NCBI GenBank assembly: GCA_002724185.1
Contig: PBOB01000056.1
Location: 1 to 39,953 of the forward strand
DNA length: 39,953 bases
Source: Acidiferrobacteraceae bacterium
Lineage (GTDB): Bacteria > Pseudomonadota > Gammaproteobacteria > Arenicellales > UBA868
Reading direction: 5' to 3'
In this document: positions 24,560 to 33,739 of the stretch, in pieces
Layout: each line of letters opens with the position of its first letter
How positions within the stretch are numbered: the first letter of the stretch is position 1
Notes under the pieces: generated by a model
The model's database searches: none
Told to the model about the DNA's origin: nothing
Seen by the model: only the letters and a program-made list of their open reading frames with translations
Made by a program: the position numbers and the translations under genes

Positions 24560-26080
24560 CTACTTGGTCGCTACACTTTCACCGACGATCACCTGATCGC
24601 CATCAGAGATTTCACCACTTACTATTTCTGTTTTGTTCCCGTCTGATATACCAATCATGATGCTTATAGGTGTTGGACCGTCTGACCCCATGAACCAAAC
24701 CACGGCCCGCGCTTGTTGGCGAGCAGCTGCGCCGGCTGTTAATTGACGATATTTATTTCTCTGCTCGTCAGTTAGAATTGCCTCTAGCTTCTGCTGCATC
24801 TGCTCACGCAACGCTCTAATGGCTGACCCCATCTCATCTGAAGACATACCACTGCTTCGCAAACCACGGATAGCCTCACCCATTTCCATAAATATTGGCC
24901 CTACAGATTCCTGTTGCTCTTTAGTCAATCCAAGCTGCTCATTCATCTGTTGCATCATAGCGCGCATCCCACCACTGCCTCCCTGCCCTTGAGCGCCTCC
25001 ACTGCCCATAGACCTGCTATCATTGTTATTAGATGCTTCAATACCGCGAGGCCGATAACGTAATGCGCTGCTTGGTATCTGCAACGTATCAGCTCGCTCC
25101 CCAATCACTAATTCAACATTGGCAGTCATTCCAGGCAAAAGAGAGTCATCGTCATTGCGGCTGCTGACAATAATTACATAGGTAACTACGTTGGAAGTCT
25201 CAATCGGCTGTTTTCTTATTTGATATACCGTACCACCATAGATTCTTTCGGGGTATGCATCGACCGTAAACCTCACCTTTTGACCTTCACGGACTCTTCC
25301 AATATCGGCCTCATCAATACTCACTTCCAAATTAATCTGAGTAAGATCCTGAGCAATAGTAAAAAGTATAGGAGCCTGCAAGCTGGCTGCAACTGTCTGT
25401 CCGGGATCAACACTTCGATTAATCACCACCCCCTCAACCGGTGATCGAATAGTTGTATTATCCAGTTCAGTTTTTCTTTCACGCAAACCCGCAGCACGTG
25501 CAAGCACTTGCGCCTCTGAAGTCAACATTTGCGCTTTTTGACGCTTTATTTGCGCCATTAAACTATCAATTCTTGCTGCTGCTTGATCACGACTAGCAAG
25601 CGCGCGATCAACAACACTTGCCGATACCACCTTCCGATTAAACAACGCTTCCTGCCTTGTTAAGTCCTGCTCGAGCTCTTTAAATGCGGCCTTGGCACCA
25701 GACAAATCCGCTCTTAGCTGCTCTGAAGATGCCTGCTGCATCATAACGCTAGCCTTTGCTTGAGCTAAATCTGCCTCAGCAATTTCCAATCGCGCTTCAA
25801 ATGGCGTTGGATCAATAATAGCAATTACATCACCTTTTGATACTTGACTATTGTAATCAACTAATACTTCGGATACTTGCCCAGATACCTGAGAACCAAC
25901 ATCAATCACTAAAACCGGGTTGACTTTGCCGGTAGCAGAGACGAGAACTTCCATTGGGCCTCTTGTTACCTTTCCAAAACGATACACGGAACCTGCTACA
26001 TCATTATCATTGATAAAGAAGTAGTAACCTCCTAAGCCCAGCATTAACACAACGCCTACACTAAGAATTCCTAAACGCAA
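24560..26080 (-). CDS. MacA-like periplasmic adaptor with inserted LTxxQ module
   Basis: A 506-aa membrane-fusion protein. A signal anchor (residues 3-24) precedes the split lipoyl/barrel-sandwich motif (GSQVSGQVSEVLVDYNSQV, 62-80), a coiled-coil hairpin (about 95-205), the second lipoyl half (IRSPVEGVVINRSVDPGQ) and a beta-barrel to about 345. MacA then normally passes into its membrane-proximal domain. Here about 110 residues are inserted (347-457): a Gly/Ser/Gln-rich linker, then helices carrying LTKEQQ (385-390) and LTDEQR (436-441), the paired LTxxQ pattern of Spy/CpxP-type periplasmic proteins. The domain resumes with AVVWFMG and ends with SGEISDGDQVIVGE. The start is a TTG at 26080 supported by a strong GGAGGAG six bases upstream. 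It links permease and outer-membrane channel. Confidence 0.92.
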   Translation of the reverse strand: MRLGILSVGVVLMLGLGGYYFFINDNDVAGSVYRFGKVTRGPMEVLVSATGKVNPVLVIDVGSQVSGQVSEVLVDYNSQVSKGDVIAIIDPTPFEARLEIAEADLAQAKASVMMQQASSEQLRADLSGAKAAFKELEQDLTRQEALFNRKVVSASVVDRALASRDQAAARIDSLMAQIKRQKAQMLTSEAQVLARAAGLRERKTELDNTTIRSPVEGVVINRSVDPGQTVAASLQAPILFTIAQDLTQINLEVSIDEADIGRVREGQKVRFTVDAYPERIYGGTVYQIRKQPIETSNVVTYVIIVSSRNDDDSLLPGMTANVELVIGERADTLQIPSSALRYRPRGIEASNNNDSRSMGSGGAQGQGGSGGMRAMMQQMNEQLGLTKEQQESVGPIFMEMGEAIRGLRSSGMSSDEMGSAIRALREQMQQKLEAILTDEQRNKYRQLTAGAAARQQARAVVWFMGSDGPTPISIMIGISDGNKTEIVSGEISDGDQVIVGESVATK

Positions 26081-26267
26081 ATCTCTCCTCCAATAAGATC
26101 ATTACCTTATGGCATTGGATGAGGCTGGCAATAATCAAGCATTAAATGCTCTTCGGGACCTCTACTTTATACTTGATTTCTCGGCGTTTTTCTAGATTAG
26201 CTAAAAATAACCGCTGTCCTTGATGAAATGAGTCTTTTGCAGGCCGATACAAGGCATGCAACTGTGA

Positions 26268-27320
26268 TTAGCTCCATGCATTTTGTATTTCTTCGAGAGC
26301 TTTAGCGCCTGGATTTAAAGTTTTAAACTCGAGATCACGCAAAGGCGTCTCTGATGTGTCACTCAACATATGTAAATCGGGCGCATCGTCATCGATATAT
26401 AGGAGTCCGGTAACAATTTCACTCCTTTCCTGGCATTCACGAATATATCCTGCAGCTTTGCTCCGGTCAGTGGGATCATATTTATCATCAACCTGCCTAA
26501 ATTGGACCTGGCCTCCATCATGAAGAGGAACAACATTTGCCCCCTTGTCTAAGACAGCAGTAATCTCATCTCTAACTGGAATATAGTCTGCGTATATTGC
26601 AGCGTGAGAAGCCTGTCGAGTGTGCAAGTAACTCTTTGTGGAACCTTCGTGATCATTAAACGTAACACAGGGCGAAATGACATCAATTAATGCAAATCCT
26701 CGATGCATTATCCCAGCCTTAATCAATGGTACAAGATTATCCTTGTCTCCTGAAAAGCCCCGGGCTACAAATGATCCACCTATGTCGATTGCTGTTAATA
26801 TTGGATCAATAGGTCTCAAGTGATTGGCCTCTCCCCTTTTTGCAGTACTACCAACATCTGCTGAGGCAGAAAACTGGCCCTTAGTGAGACCATAAACCCC
26901 ATTATTTTCTATTACGTAAAGCATATTTACATTTCGCCTGATTGCATGGCATAGCTGACCGAGTCCGATGGATAGAGAATCACCATCGCCCGAGACGCCG
27001 ATATAATGCAATTCCCCATTTGCTGCATTGGCACCGGTAGCTATCGATGGCATTCGTCCATGTACCGAATTGAATCCATGAGCGCCTCTTAAAAAATATG
27101 TTGGGGTCTTGCTTGAACAGCCTATACCCGATAGCTTAGCAACATTATGTGGCGCAATATCTAACTCAAAAAATGCTTGCATAATACCTGCAGATACAGA
27201 GTCGTGACCACAACCAGCGCATAAAGTCGACATTGCGCCCTCATAGTCGTTGATTGAAAGTCCGATACTATTCGGCCTTGACTCGGGATGAATAATTCTT
27301 GGTTTTTTTATAAAGCTCAT
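26268..27320 (-). CDS. korB: 2-oxoacid:ferredoxin oxidoreductase, beta subunit (KorB-like)
   Basis: A 350-aa thiamine-diphosphate subunit that decarboxylates a 2-oxo acid with CoA. Ligands for its single [4Fe-4S] cluster are Cys34 and Cys37 in LCAGCGH, Cys68 in GIGCSSK and Cys218 in SPCVTFN. The diphosphate/Mg site is GDGDS (111-115) with ENNGVYGLTKGQFS after it, and DHEGSTKSY (223-230) is typical of 2-oxoglutarate-type enzymes. It overlaps the alpha-subunit gene by ATGA. With the alpha and flavin subunits it should form an enzyme making succinyl-CoA from 2-oxoglutarate, although pyruvate or branched-chain 2-oxo acids cannot be ruled out by sequence reading. Confidence 0.93.
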   Translation of the reverse strand: MSFIKKPRIIHPESRPNSIGLSINDYEGAMSTLCAGCGHDSVSAGIMQAFFELDIAPHNVAKLSGIGCSSKTPTYFLRGAHGFNSVHGRMPSIATGANAANGELHYIGVSGDGDSLSIGLGQLCHAIRRNVNMLYVIENNGVYGLTKGQFSASADVGSTAKRGEANHLRPIDPILTAIDIGGSFVARGFSGDKDNLVPLIKAGIMHRGFALIDVISPCVTFNDHEGSTKSYLHTRQASHAAIYADYIPVRDEITAVLDKGANVVPLHDGGQVQFRQVDDKYDPTDRSKAAGYIRECQERSEIVTGLLYIDDDAPDLHMLSDTSETPLRDLEFKTLNPGAKALEEIQNAWS

Positions 27321-29128
27321 GCAGCTTTGTCCTCTCGCAACTGTGTTCGTATACGCTCTATGATATCTAGGCTAGAAAGTGGGCGGCCTCCATAATAGAG
27401 GATTGGTACGAGCTTTTCAGAACCTTCAGTTATTTCGGTCAATAGCAAACTCCGGAGCTGTGCGTCGCGATTTTGCTCAACGACAAAGATCCGGCTGTAC
27501 TTTGATAGAAAATCTGTAACGTTTACATCAAATGGGAAAGCTCTTATTCTCATATAATCCAACCGAAGACCTTCCTTCTCAAGCCTATCTCTAGTCTCGC
27601 GAACAGCGCCGTCACAGCTCCCGATCGAAATGATCGCACCATGTGGACGCTCATAAGTATCAATAACTGGCTTAGGAACCAACGAAGCTGCGGTCCTGAA
27701 CTTTTTCCTCAGTCTATCAACAACCTCTCGGTATTCATCGTCTTTCTCAGTATACCCACCATACTGATTATGTCCTGAGCCTCGGACCAGATAAGAGCCT
27801 TTGGAATGAACGCCTGGTAATGTACGGTAACAAATTCCATCACCATCATAATCCACGTAACGATGGAACATTTCCATACCTTCAAGCTCTTCTGCTCTCC
27901 GAATCTTGCCATAGTCGGGCCTATAATCATCATCCCAAGTGAGTTTCTCGCATGGCCAATCATTCATCCCTATATCCAGATCAGATAACAGAATTACTGG
28001 TGTCTGCAGTCTATCAGCAAGATCAAATGCTTCAATCGTCAGCGAAAAACACTCCTTCGGGTCTGCGGGGAAGAGAAGCACTTGCTTAGTATCACCATGA
28101 GATGCATATGCAGCCGACAATATGTCCGCCTGCTGAGTTCGAGTAGGCATTCCAGTCGATGGACCAGCCCGCTGCACGTCAAACAACACCAGTGGAATTT
28201 CAGTAAAATACGCTAGACCCAAAAACTCAGACATCAGCGAAAGACCAGGTCCACTCGTAGCAGTAAACGCACGAGCGCCATTCCAAGAAGCGCCTAGAGC
28301 AGTACCAATCGCTGCCAACTCGTCTTCAGCCTGAATAATGCAATAATTGCTTTTGCCGGTTCTGCTATCCTTCCTCAATCTTTTGCAAAAGTTGCTAAAC
28401 GCATCTAAGAGAGATGTAGATGGCGTAATTGGATACCAACTCCCAACTGTAGCACCCGCATAAACACAGCCAAGTGCAGCTGCGGTATTGCCATCAATCA
28501 TAATCCTTTCGGTCACGGGCTTGCGAGCCTCAACTCGGAAGTCTAAGGGGCATTCAAAATGACTTACTGCATAATCATGACCTAATTCAATAGCCCTAGC
28601 ATTAGAATCTATTAAATCGTGTTTGTCACCAAAGGTCTCTCTCAATAAGCCATGGACTACGTCCATATCGAGATCGAGCAACGCAACAATAGCCCCCACA
28701 TAAGCAATATTCTTCATTAGTATGCGAGCTCTTGAGCCGACGAAAGCTTCGTTACACATTCTTGACAATGGAATTGGTAGTACTTGTATGTCTGAGCGTT
28801 GATGCAACTCCTTTCTGGGCCATGTGGAATCATAAATAAATGCACCTCCTGGAGTTAATTCTGCTAAATCCTCCTCATATGTTTGTGCATTCATTGCGAC
28901 TACAATGTCAGTGAGGCCTGAACGCGCTAAATAACCATCCTCTGTTACACGAATCTCATACCACGTGGGTAAGCCTTGTATATTTGAAGGGAAGTAATTC
29001 TTGCCAAGCACAGGAACCCCCATTCGAAATATGGCCTTCATAAGGAGTGCGTTTGCACTAGCAGAGCCAGTTCCATTAACCGTCGCAATACGAATAACGA
29101 AATCGTTTACCCGGCTTTTCGTGGCCAT
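27317..29128 (-). CDS. korA: 2-oxoacid:ferredoxin oxidoreductase, gamma-alpha fusion subunit (KorA-like)
   Basis: About 603 aa from the ATG at 29128 (MATKSRVNDFVIRI), chosen over a longer frame because the glycine-rich NGTGSASAN gamma-domain motif should lie near the N-terminus. Residues about 1-190 are the gamma domain, followed by the alpha domain beginning at DGNTAAALGCVYAGA with YPITPSTSLLDAF, the TSGPGLSLMSEFLGLAY segment and DVQRAGPSTGMPTR. The gamma-alpha fusion is the usual bacterial KorA layout. It carries no ferredoxin domain. The start overlaps the end of the flavoprotein gene by 22 bases and the end overlaps korB by 4, so all three are translationally coupled. Confidence 0.93.
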   Translation of the reverse strand: MATKSRVNDFVIRIATVNGTGSASANALLMKAIFRMGVPVLGKNYFPSNIQGLPTWYEIRVTEDGYLARSGLTDIVVAMNAQTYEEDLAELTPGGAFIYDSTWPRKELHQRSDIQVLPIPLSRMCNEAFVGSRARILMKNIAYVGAIVALLDLDMDVVHGLLRETFGDKHDLIDSNARAIELGHDYAVSHFECPLDFRVEARKPVTERIMIDGNTAAALGCVYAGATVGSWYPITPSTSLLDAFSNFCKRLRKDSRTGKSNYCIIQAEDELAAIGTALGASWNGARAFTATSGPGLSLMSEFLGLAYFTEIPLVLFDVQRAGPSTGMPTRTQQADILSAAYASHGDTKQVLLFPADPKECFSLTIEAFDLADRLQTPVILLSDLDIGMNDWPCEKLTWDDDYRPDYGKIRRAEELEGMEMFHRYVDYDGDGICYRTLPGVHSKGSYLVRGSGHNQYGGYTEKDDEYREVVDRLRKKFRTAASLVPKPVIDTYERPHGAIISIGSCDGAVRETRDRLEKEGLRLDYMRIRAFPFDVNVTDFLSKYSRIFVVEQNRDAQLRSLLLTEITEGSEKLVPILYYGGRPLSSLDIIERIRTQLREDKAA

Positions 29129-30903
29129 GCATCTTTCTCGTCTAGCGCGTAGGGAATTAGAAGAGTAGATTTTCTCATATCCCACGCACCTGTTGGACAT
29201 CTCTCCGCGCATAATGAGCAATGGACACAAAGATTTTCATCTTTGACCATAACTCGACCGGTTTGCGGCAGATCACTTGATACAAAGAGTAGTTGCTCCT
29301 TATCGTAAGCTGGAATTGTTAACGATGCGCGTAGGGCATCTTCTTCTTTATTGCTCGTAATGGTGAGGCATTGCACAGGACAAACATCAATGCAAGCGTC
29401 ACACTCTATACAAAGTTTTTCACTAAACACTGTCTGGATGTCACAGTTTAGGCAGCGCTCAATTTCGACCGCAGCCTGGTCACTAGAAAATCCCATTTCT
29501 ACTTCGATATTCAATTCATCAAATCTTTTTTGTAGATCCACATGGCGCATTTCCCGACGCTGCGATGGATCAAAATCATTGCTAAAACTCCATTCATGGA
29601 TGCTCATTTTTGTACTTGCAAGATTCATACCAACAGGCAGCCGGTCTTTGATATCACGACCTTCGCAATAATTATGAATGGATATTGCTGCCTGATGCCC
29701 ATGCTCGACAGCCCATATAATATTCTCTGGACCAAAGGCAGCATCTCCACCAAAAAATAGTCCTTCATATGTCGACTGGTAGGTTTGTCGATCAATAATC
29801 GGCACATCCCACCGATCAAATTCAATTCCAATATCTCGTTCAATCCACTCAAATGAATTTTCCTGTCCAATAGCCAATATCACGTCATCGCACGGGAGAA
29901 ATTTCTCTCCAATCACTCTCGAGACAAGATTACCACTAGCGTCTTCATCATAATTCAGCTGGTCAAACGTCATTCCAATAAGTCGCTCATTTTCGACTAC
30001 AAACTCTTTTGGTGAATGGTTCACAACGATTTCGATTTGCTCTTCTTCTGCATCCTCTAACTCCCATGGTGACGCCTTAAAATACCCGCGTGGCTTCCTC
30101 GCAATCACCTTCACATTGCTACCACCTAAACGCTTTGAGGTACGGCAACAGTCCATTGCTGTATTCCCAACACCTATAATCAAAACATTCGATCCTATAT
30201 CCTGCGTATGTTTGAAAGCGACAGACTCCAACCATTCAATTCCAATATGGATGCGCTCACTCTCATTGCGTCCGGGCAAATTAAGGTCTTTACCGCGCGG
30301 CGCACCTGTTCCGACAAAAACAGCATCAAAGCTTCCGTCAAGTAAAGCTTTGATGCTATCTACTCTTTGGCCTAACCGTAGATCGACACCCATCTCTAAA
30401 ATCATGTCAATCTCATCATTGAGCACAGTTTCTGGGAGTCTAAATGCAGGTATGTTCGTCCGCATCAAACCACCAGTCTTGTCAAATTGTTCGAAAATGA
30501 CTACCTCGTAGCCCAATGGTAATAAGTCATTGGCCACGGTTAAAGATGCACAGCCAGCACCGATACAGGCGATACGCTTACCATTTTTCTGCTTCGGGAC
30601 CACTGGTAAATAGGGGCGAATATCTCCAGCAAGATCCGCAGCAACTCGCTTTAATCTGCAAATCGCCACAGGCTTCTCTTCGACACGACCCCTTCTACAA
30701 GCTGGCTCACATGGTCGATCGCAAACACGACCTAAAACGCCAGGAAAAACATTTGATAACCTATTCAGAAGATATGAATCACGGTATCTCCCCTGAGCAA
30801 TTAGTCTTATATATTCGGGAACATCTGTATGTGCGGGGCACGCCCACTGACAGTCAACCACTCGGTGATAATAACTAGGATCTGAGGTATCTGTTGGATT
30901 CAT
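29107..30903 (-). CDS. korC: GltD-like NAD(P)H flavoprotein with two C-terminal [4Fe-4S] ferredoxin motifs (KorC-like)
   Basis: A 598-aa electron-transfer subunit. The N-terminus has the glutamate-synthase-small-subunit-like cysteines (CQWACPAHTDVPEY and CDRPCEPACRRG, residues 18-71). Next come an FAD Rossmann motif (IACIGAGCASLTVAND, 111-126) and an NAD(P) motif (VLIIGVGNTAMD, 240-251). The C-terminus carries two full ferredoxin signatures: Cys498, 501, 504, 508 and Cys559, 562, 565, 569. It is first in the operon before korA and korB. This arrangement recalls the three-subunit 2-oxoglutarate:NADP+ oxidoreductase of Azoarcus evansii (recalled, not checked). It lets the enzyme exchange electrons with NAD(P) directly, without free ferredoxin. 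Confidence 0.9.
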   Translation of the reverse strand: MNPTDTSDPSYYHRVVDCQWACPAHTDVPEYIRLIAQGRYRDSYLLNRLSNVFPGVLGRVCDRPCEPACRRGRVEEKPVAICRLKRVAADLAGDIRPYLPVVPKQKNGKRIACIGAGCASLTVANDLLPLGYEVVIFEQFDKTGGLMRTNIPAFRLPETVLNDEIDMILEMGVDLRLGQRVDSIKALLDGSFDAVFVGTGAPRGKDLNLPGRNESERIHIGIEWLESVAFKHTQDIGSNVLIIGVGNTAMDCCRTSKRLGGSNVKVIARKPRGYFKASPWELEDAEEEQIEIVVNHSPKEFVVENERLIGMTFDQLNYDEDASGNLVSRVIGEKFLPCDDVILAIGQENSFEWIERDIGIEFDRWDVPIIDRQTYQSTYEGLFFGGDAAFGPENIIWAVEHGHQAAISIHNYCEGRDIKDRLPVGMNLASTKMSIHEWSFSNDFDPSQRREMRHVDLQKRFDELNIEVEMGFSSDQAAVEIERCLNCDIQTVFSEKLCIECDACIDVCPVQCLTITSNKEEDALRASLTIPAYDKEQLLFVSSDLPQTGRVMVKDENLCVHCSLCAERCPTGAWDMRKSTLLIPYALDEKDAWPRKAG

Positions 30904-31423
30904 CAGAAAAGGATTAGTGAACTGACATCAATATTAAACAGTATCTCTAAATGACAAAAGCCAACAAGACTAATGCGCATGAGACAAGGTAACAAATGTC
31001 GGACGAAGAAAAATTAGCATTAAGCTATTCTTGCACAATAAAACAACGCTCATTGACGGCTTACCTTAGTTAAATTTCTGTACCAGTCGTAAGAAGACTT
31101 TATCGAGCCTGCATTCCTGCCCCCGCCATATTAGGGAAAGCAATTTAGTTCGTGTTGTAAGGTATACAGTATTCGAATGCCCTGTCTTTTTGGTCTCAAG
31201 CGATCGAAGGTCAAGATAGGCGTCCAAACGCCCGACCAATCCCTCGATCAATACTCTGAACGAAAGTCAGGCATCCCAGCTAAACCATTAAATAGATCTT
31301 CCATATATCAATGAAACTTATTGTACCTATAATTACTTCTATTGTGCACTCTAAATCGCCTAAATTTGTGCAAAATAGTTCAAGACAACATTAGGTGGTG
31401 GACGACCAGGACATCTTGCCCAC
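30904..31423. other. 520-base gap upstream of the kor operon with an unrecognised frame
   Basis: This gap must hold the promoter of the kor operon, but I find no convincing -35/-10 pair by eye. It contains a minus-strand open frame with no good start at 31066-31266: a TTG at 31251, or further codons up to a stop at 31267-31269. Read from the TTG it gives 61 residues such as GRLDAYLDLRSLETKKTGH and LLSLIWRGQECRL. These look protein-like, with balanced composition, but match nothing I know. No ribosome site is seen. It may be a remnant of a lost gene or element, or chance. Confidence 0.35.
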
Positions 31424-32590
31424 TCAGTAATCAAGTGATTGGGGAGAAGCTATCAGCCACCTGTGACCACGCCAGCTGACCAAGCACAACAATAGTAAAA
31501 ATACTACTAAAATTGCGAAGAAAATCGATGGTAATCCAAAATAATCTGCGATTAATCCCTCGATGGCTGGTGCTGCCATAAAGGCGCCATAGGCCGAAAC
31601 AGACACAATAGAAATGCCAACAGGAGTTGCAACATCCGGATTCTTCCCCGCCTGGCTAAAAGCAATCGGAACCATATTTGACACTCCGAGTCCCGCCAAA
31701 GCAAAACTAACCATAGATAACCAGAAGCTTTGATATGTGAATAGTAGATAGCATGCAAATATCACTAATAGAAGCTGTATTAGGAGAAACTTTCGGACAC
31801 CCAGATATTCGCCAAGTCGATCACCTGCAAATCGGCCAACGACCATGAGGATATTAAATATGACGACACCAAGCCCAATTTTAAGACCATTGACATCCAC
31901 TAAATCTGTCATATATAGAGCACCCCATGAATCCACAGCTCCTTCCATCAGCGACGACGAAATAGAGACTACACATACGAACATAATTGCAGCGGGCCAT
32001 AAGAAGAATATTGATGGATGAGTATTTAACTTGTTAGGCGCTCGACTATGGCTAGGAAGATTGTGCGCAAAAACTATGGTTAGCAACCAGAGACTACCCG
32101 CTATCCCAACAAAATTGGCTGTTAGGCTAACATCAAATTCCACCATAATGCTGGAAGATAATGAACCCACCAATATACCGAGACTAAAAAACCCATGGAA
32201 CCTAGACATCATGGGCTTGCCAAATATAGTTTCAAAATCAGATGCTTGAGCGTTCATAGCGACTTCAGTAAGACCTATTGCTAGGCCGCATGCAAAACTC
32301 AGCACTACTAACATACTTAAGCTATTTACGAATGACACTCCAGCAAAGGTGAGCGCCAATAACCATGCCGAATTAGATATTGCTTTGCCAAAGCCAAGAT
32401 GATTTATGAGCCTGCTTGAAACTACCATCATAGTTACTGCACCTGCAGCAAATGCCATTCCGACAACACCCATACCCGTGTAACTCGCATCGACCAATGC
32501 CCTCACATCAGGTAGTCGAATTGCCCAAGTCCCATAGTAGACTGCCACAGAAAAGAAGATCATCTGACATGAAAGTACACCACGGTCCAT
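31424..32590 (-). CDS. MFS transporter, YbjJ/FucP-like
   Basis: A 388-aa protein with about twelve membrane helices. The first half includes TWAIRLPDVRALVDASYTG, FGKPMMSRFHGFFSLGILVGS and NAQASDFE, a pattern I associate with the E. coli YbjJ/FucP-like MFS group, whose substrates are mostly sugars or unknown. It is the only gene on its strand between the kor operon and the divergent SDR gene, with 342 bases upstream. Substrate and direction are unknown. Confidence 0.88.
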   Translation of the reverse strand: MDRGVLSCQMIFFSVAVYYGTWAIRLPDVRALVDASYTGMGVVGMAFAAGAVTMMVVSSRLINHLGFGKAISNSAWLLALTFAGVSFVNSLSMLVVLSFACGLAIGLTEVAMNAQASDFETIFGKPMMSRFHGFFSLGILVGSLSSSIMVEFDVSLTANFVGIAGSLWLLTIVFAHNLPSHSRAPNKLNTHPSIFFLWPAAIMFVCVVSISSSLMEGAVDSWGALYMTDLVDVNGLKIGLGVVIFNILMVVGRFAGDRLGEYLGVRKFLLIQLLLVIFACYLLFTYQSFWLSMVSFALAGLGVSNMVPIAFSQAGKNPDVATPVGISIVSVSAYGAFMAAPAIEGLIADYFGLPSIFFAILVVFLLLLCLVSWRGHRWLIASPQSLDY

Positions 32591-32932
32591 TAATTACCAA
32601 TCCTCAGGTTAACTAGCACGTACTTACTGCTACGTATCAGGCGACACTATAATACTATGAACTAACAACTGTAACCAAATTCACCCAACCCTTGGTGTCG
32701 TTTTTAATTCAACGCCCTCTAAACGCGAAAGGTATCTTGTAAGTGAGTTCGGTGTATCATTAACCGAGATGTAGAGCTACATTTACCGCTCTTACCGACT
32801 ATTTGATAGTAATTGGAAAATGAATGCGCAGTCGCCGATATCAATACTAAGAATAAGAGCATAGTTCAATTTATATCCATCGTTAAATTTCTAGCATAAA
32901 ACCTTAACAAACTATAACCATGAATTACTAAC
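32591..32932. other. 342-base divergent intergenic region with a short dyad
   Basis: The gap between the divergent MFS and SDR genes should hold both promoters. It contains one clear inverted repeat, ATGTAG-AG-CTACAT at 32769-32782, about 150 bases before the SDR start and 180 before the MFS start, a possible operator. No small open frame with a ribosome site and no RNA-like structure is seen otherwise. Confidence 0.35.
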
Positions 32933-33688
32933 ATGCAAGATCAAAAACTCGCTATCGTGACAGGCGCTGGTACCGGTGTAGGGCAAGCCTGCGCACTAGC
33001 TCTTTCTAAAGAAAATTATCTAGTTGTTCTTCTTGGTAGACGTATTCAAAAATTGGATGAAACAGCTGCTAAAATCAGCTCCGTTGGCGGCAGTGCTGTT
33101 GCTATAGCAATGGACACCACTAATCCAGAAGAAGTAACTGGGATATTCGAGGAAACCGCTTCTCGGCACGGGAGAATTGACCTTCTATTTAATAATGCTG
33201 GGGTAAATACCCCTGCAACTGCACTAGAAGATTTGTCGTATAAAGATTGGCAATATGTAATCGACGTTAATCTAACAGGTAGTTTTTTATGCACCCAAGC
33301 AGCCTTTAGGCTAATGAAAGCACAAAAACCGATGGGTGGCCGAATAATTAACAATGGCTCTGTCTCTGCTCAAGCTCCTCGTCCCGACTCAATTGCGTAT
33401 ACAGCCACAAAGCACGCAATGAATGGCTTGACCCGATCAACTGCACTGGATGGTCGACAATACAACATAGCCTGTGGGCAAATCGACATTGGGAATACTG
33501 CGACCAAAATGACATCAAGGATGGAATCAGGAGTAAAACAACCCAATGGAAATATTGAAATAGAACCCACCATGGATGTTACAAATGTCGCTGCAGCTGT
33601 CGTTTATATGGCTAATCTACCCCTAAATACTAACGTTTTAGCTATGACTGTAATGGCAACAGCAATGCCGCTAGTTGGACGCGGTTAG
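32933..33688 (+). CDS. Short-chain dehydrogenase/reductase
   Basis: A classical 251-aa SDR using NAD(P)H. The cofactor motif TGAGTGVG is at residues 10-17, NNAG at 87-90, and the catalytic Ser143, Tyr156 and Lys160 (NGSVSA and YTATK) are in place. Gly/Arg-Arg after the second beta strand (LGRRIQKL) hints at NADP preference, though this is not decisive. The [12 protein letters not shown] stretch corresponds to the substrate lid. It is followed 51 bases later by the 2OG-Fe(II)-like gene, possibly in the same transcript. The substrate is not indicated by the neighbours. Confidence 0.93.
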   Translation: MQDQKLAIVTGAGTGVGQACALALSKENYLVVLLGRRIQKLDETAAKISSVGGSAVAIAMDTTNPEEVTGIFEETASRHGRIDLLFNNAGVNTPATALEDLSYKDWQYVIDVNLTGSFLCTQAAFRLMKAQKPMGGRIINNGSVSAQAPRPDSIAYTATKHAMNGLTRSTALDGRQYNIACGQIDIGNTATKMTSRMESGVKQPNGNIEIEPTMDVTNVAAAVVYMANLPLNTNVLAMTVMATAMPLVGRG

Positions 33689-33739
33689 GAGACAATAGCC
33701 TAGATACCTACTACAACGACTATCGACTGAAGCAGAACA

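Noticed and set aside
25995-26020. A second Fur-like stretch, TCATTATCATTGATAA.
   Set aside because: It lies inside the adaptor gene's coding sequence near its N-terminus (FINDND codons), where such codons produce the pattern naturally.
27317-29230. Longer KorA frame with 34 extra N-terminal residues.
   Set aside because: The extra residues lie deeper inside the korC 3' end in another frame and do not resemble the gamma domain; the ATG at 29128 fits the family.
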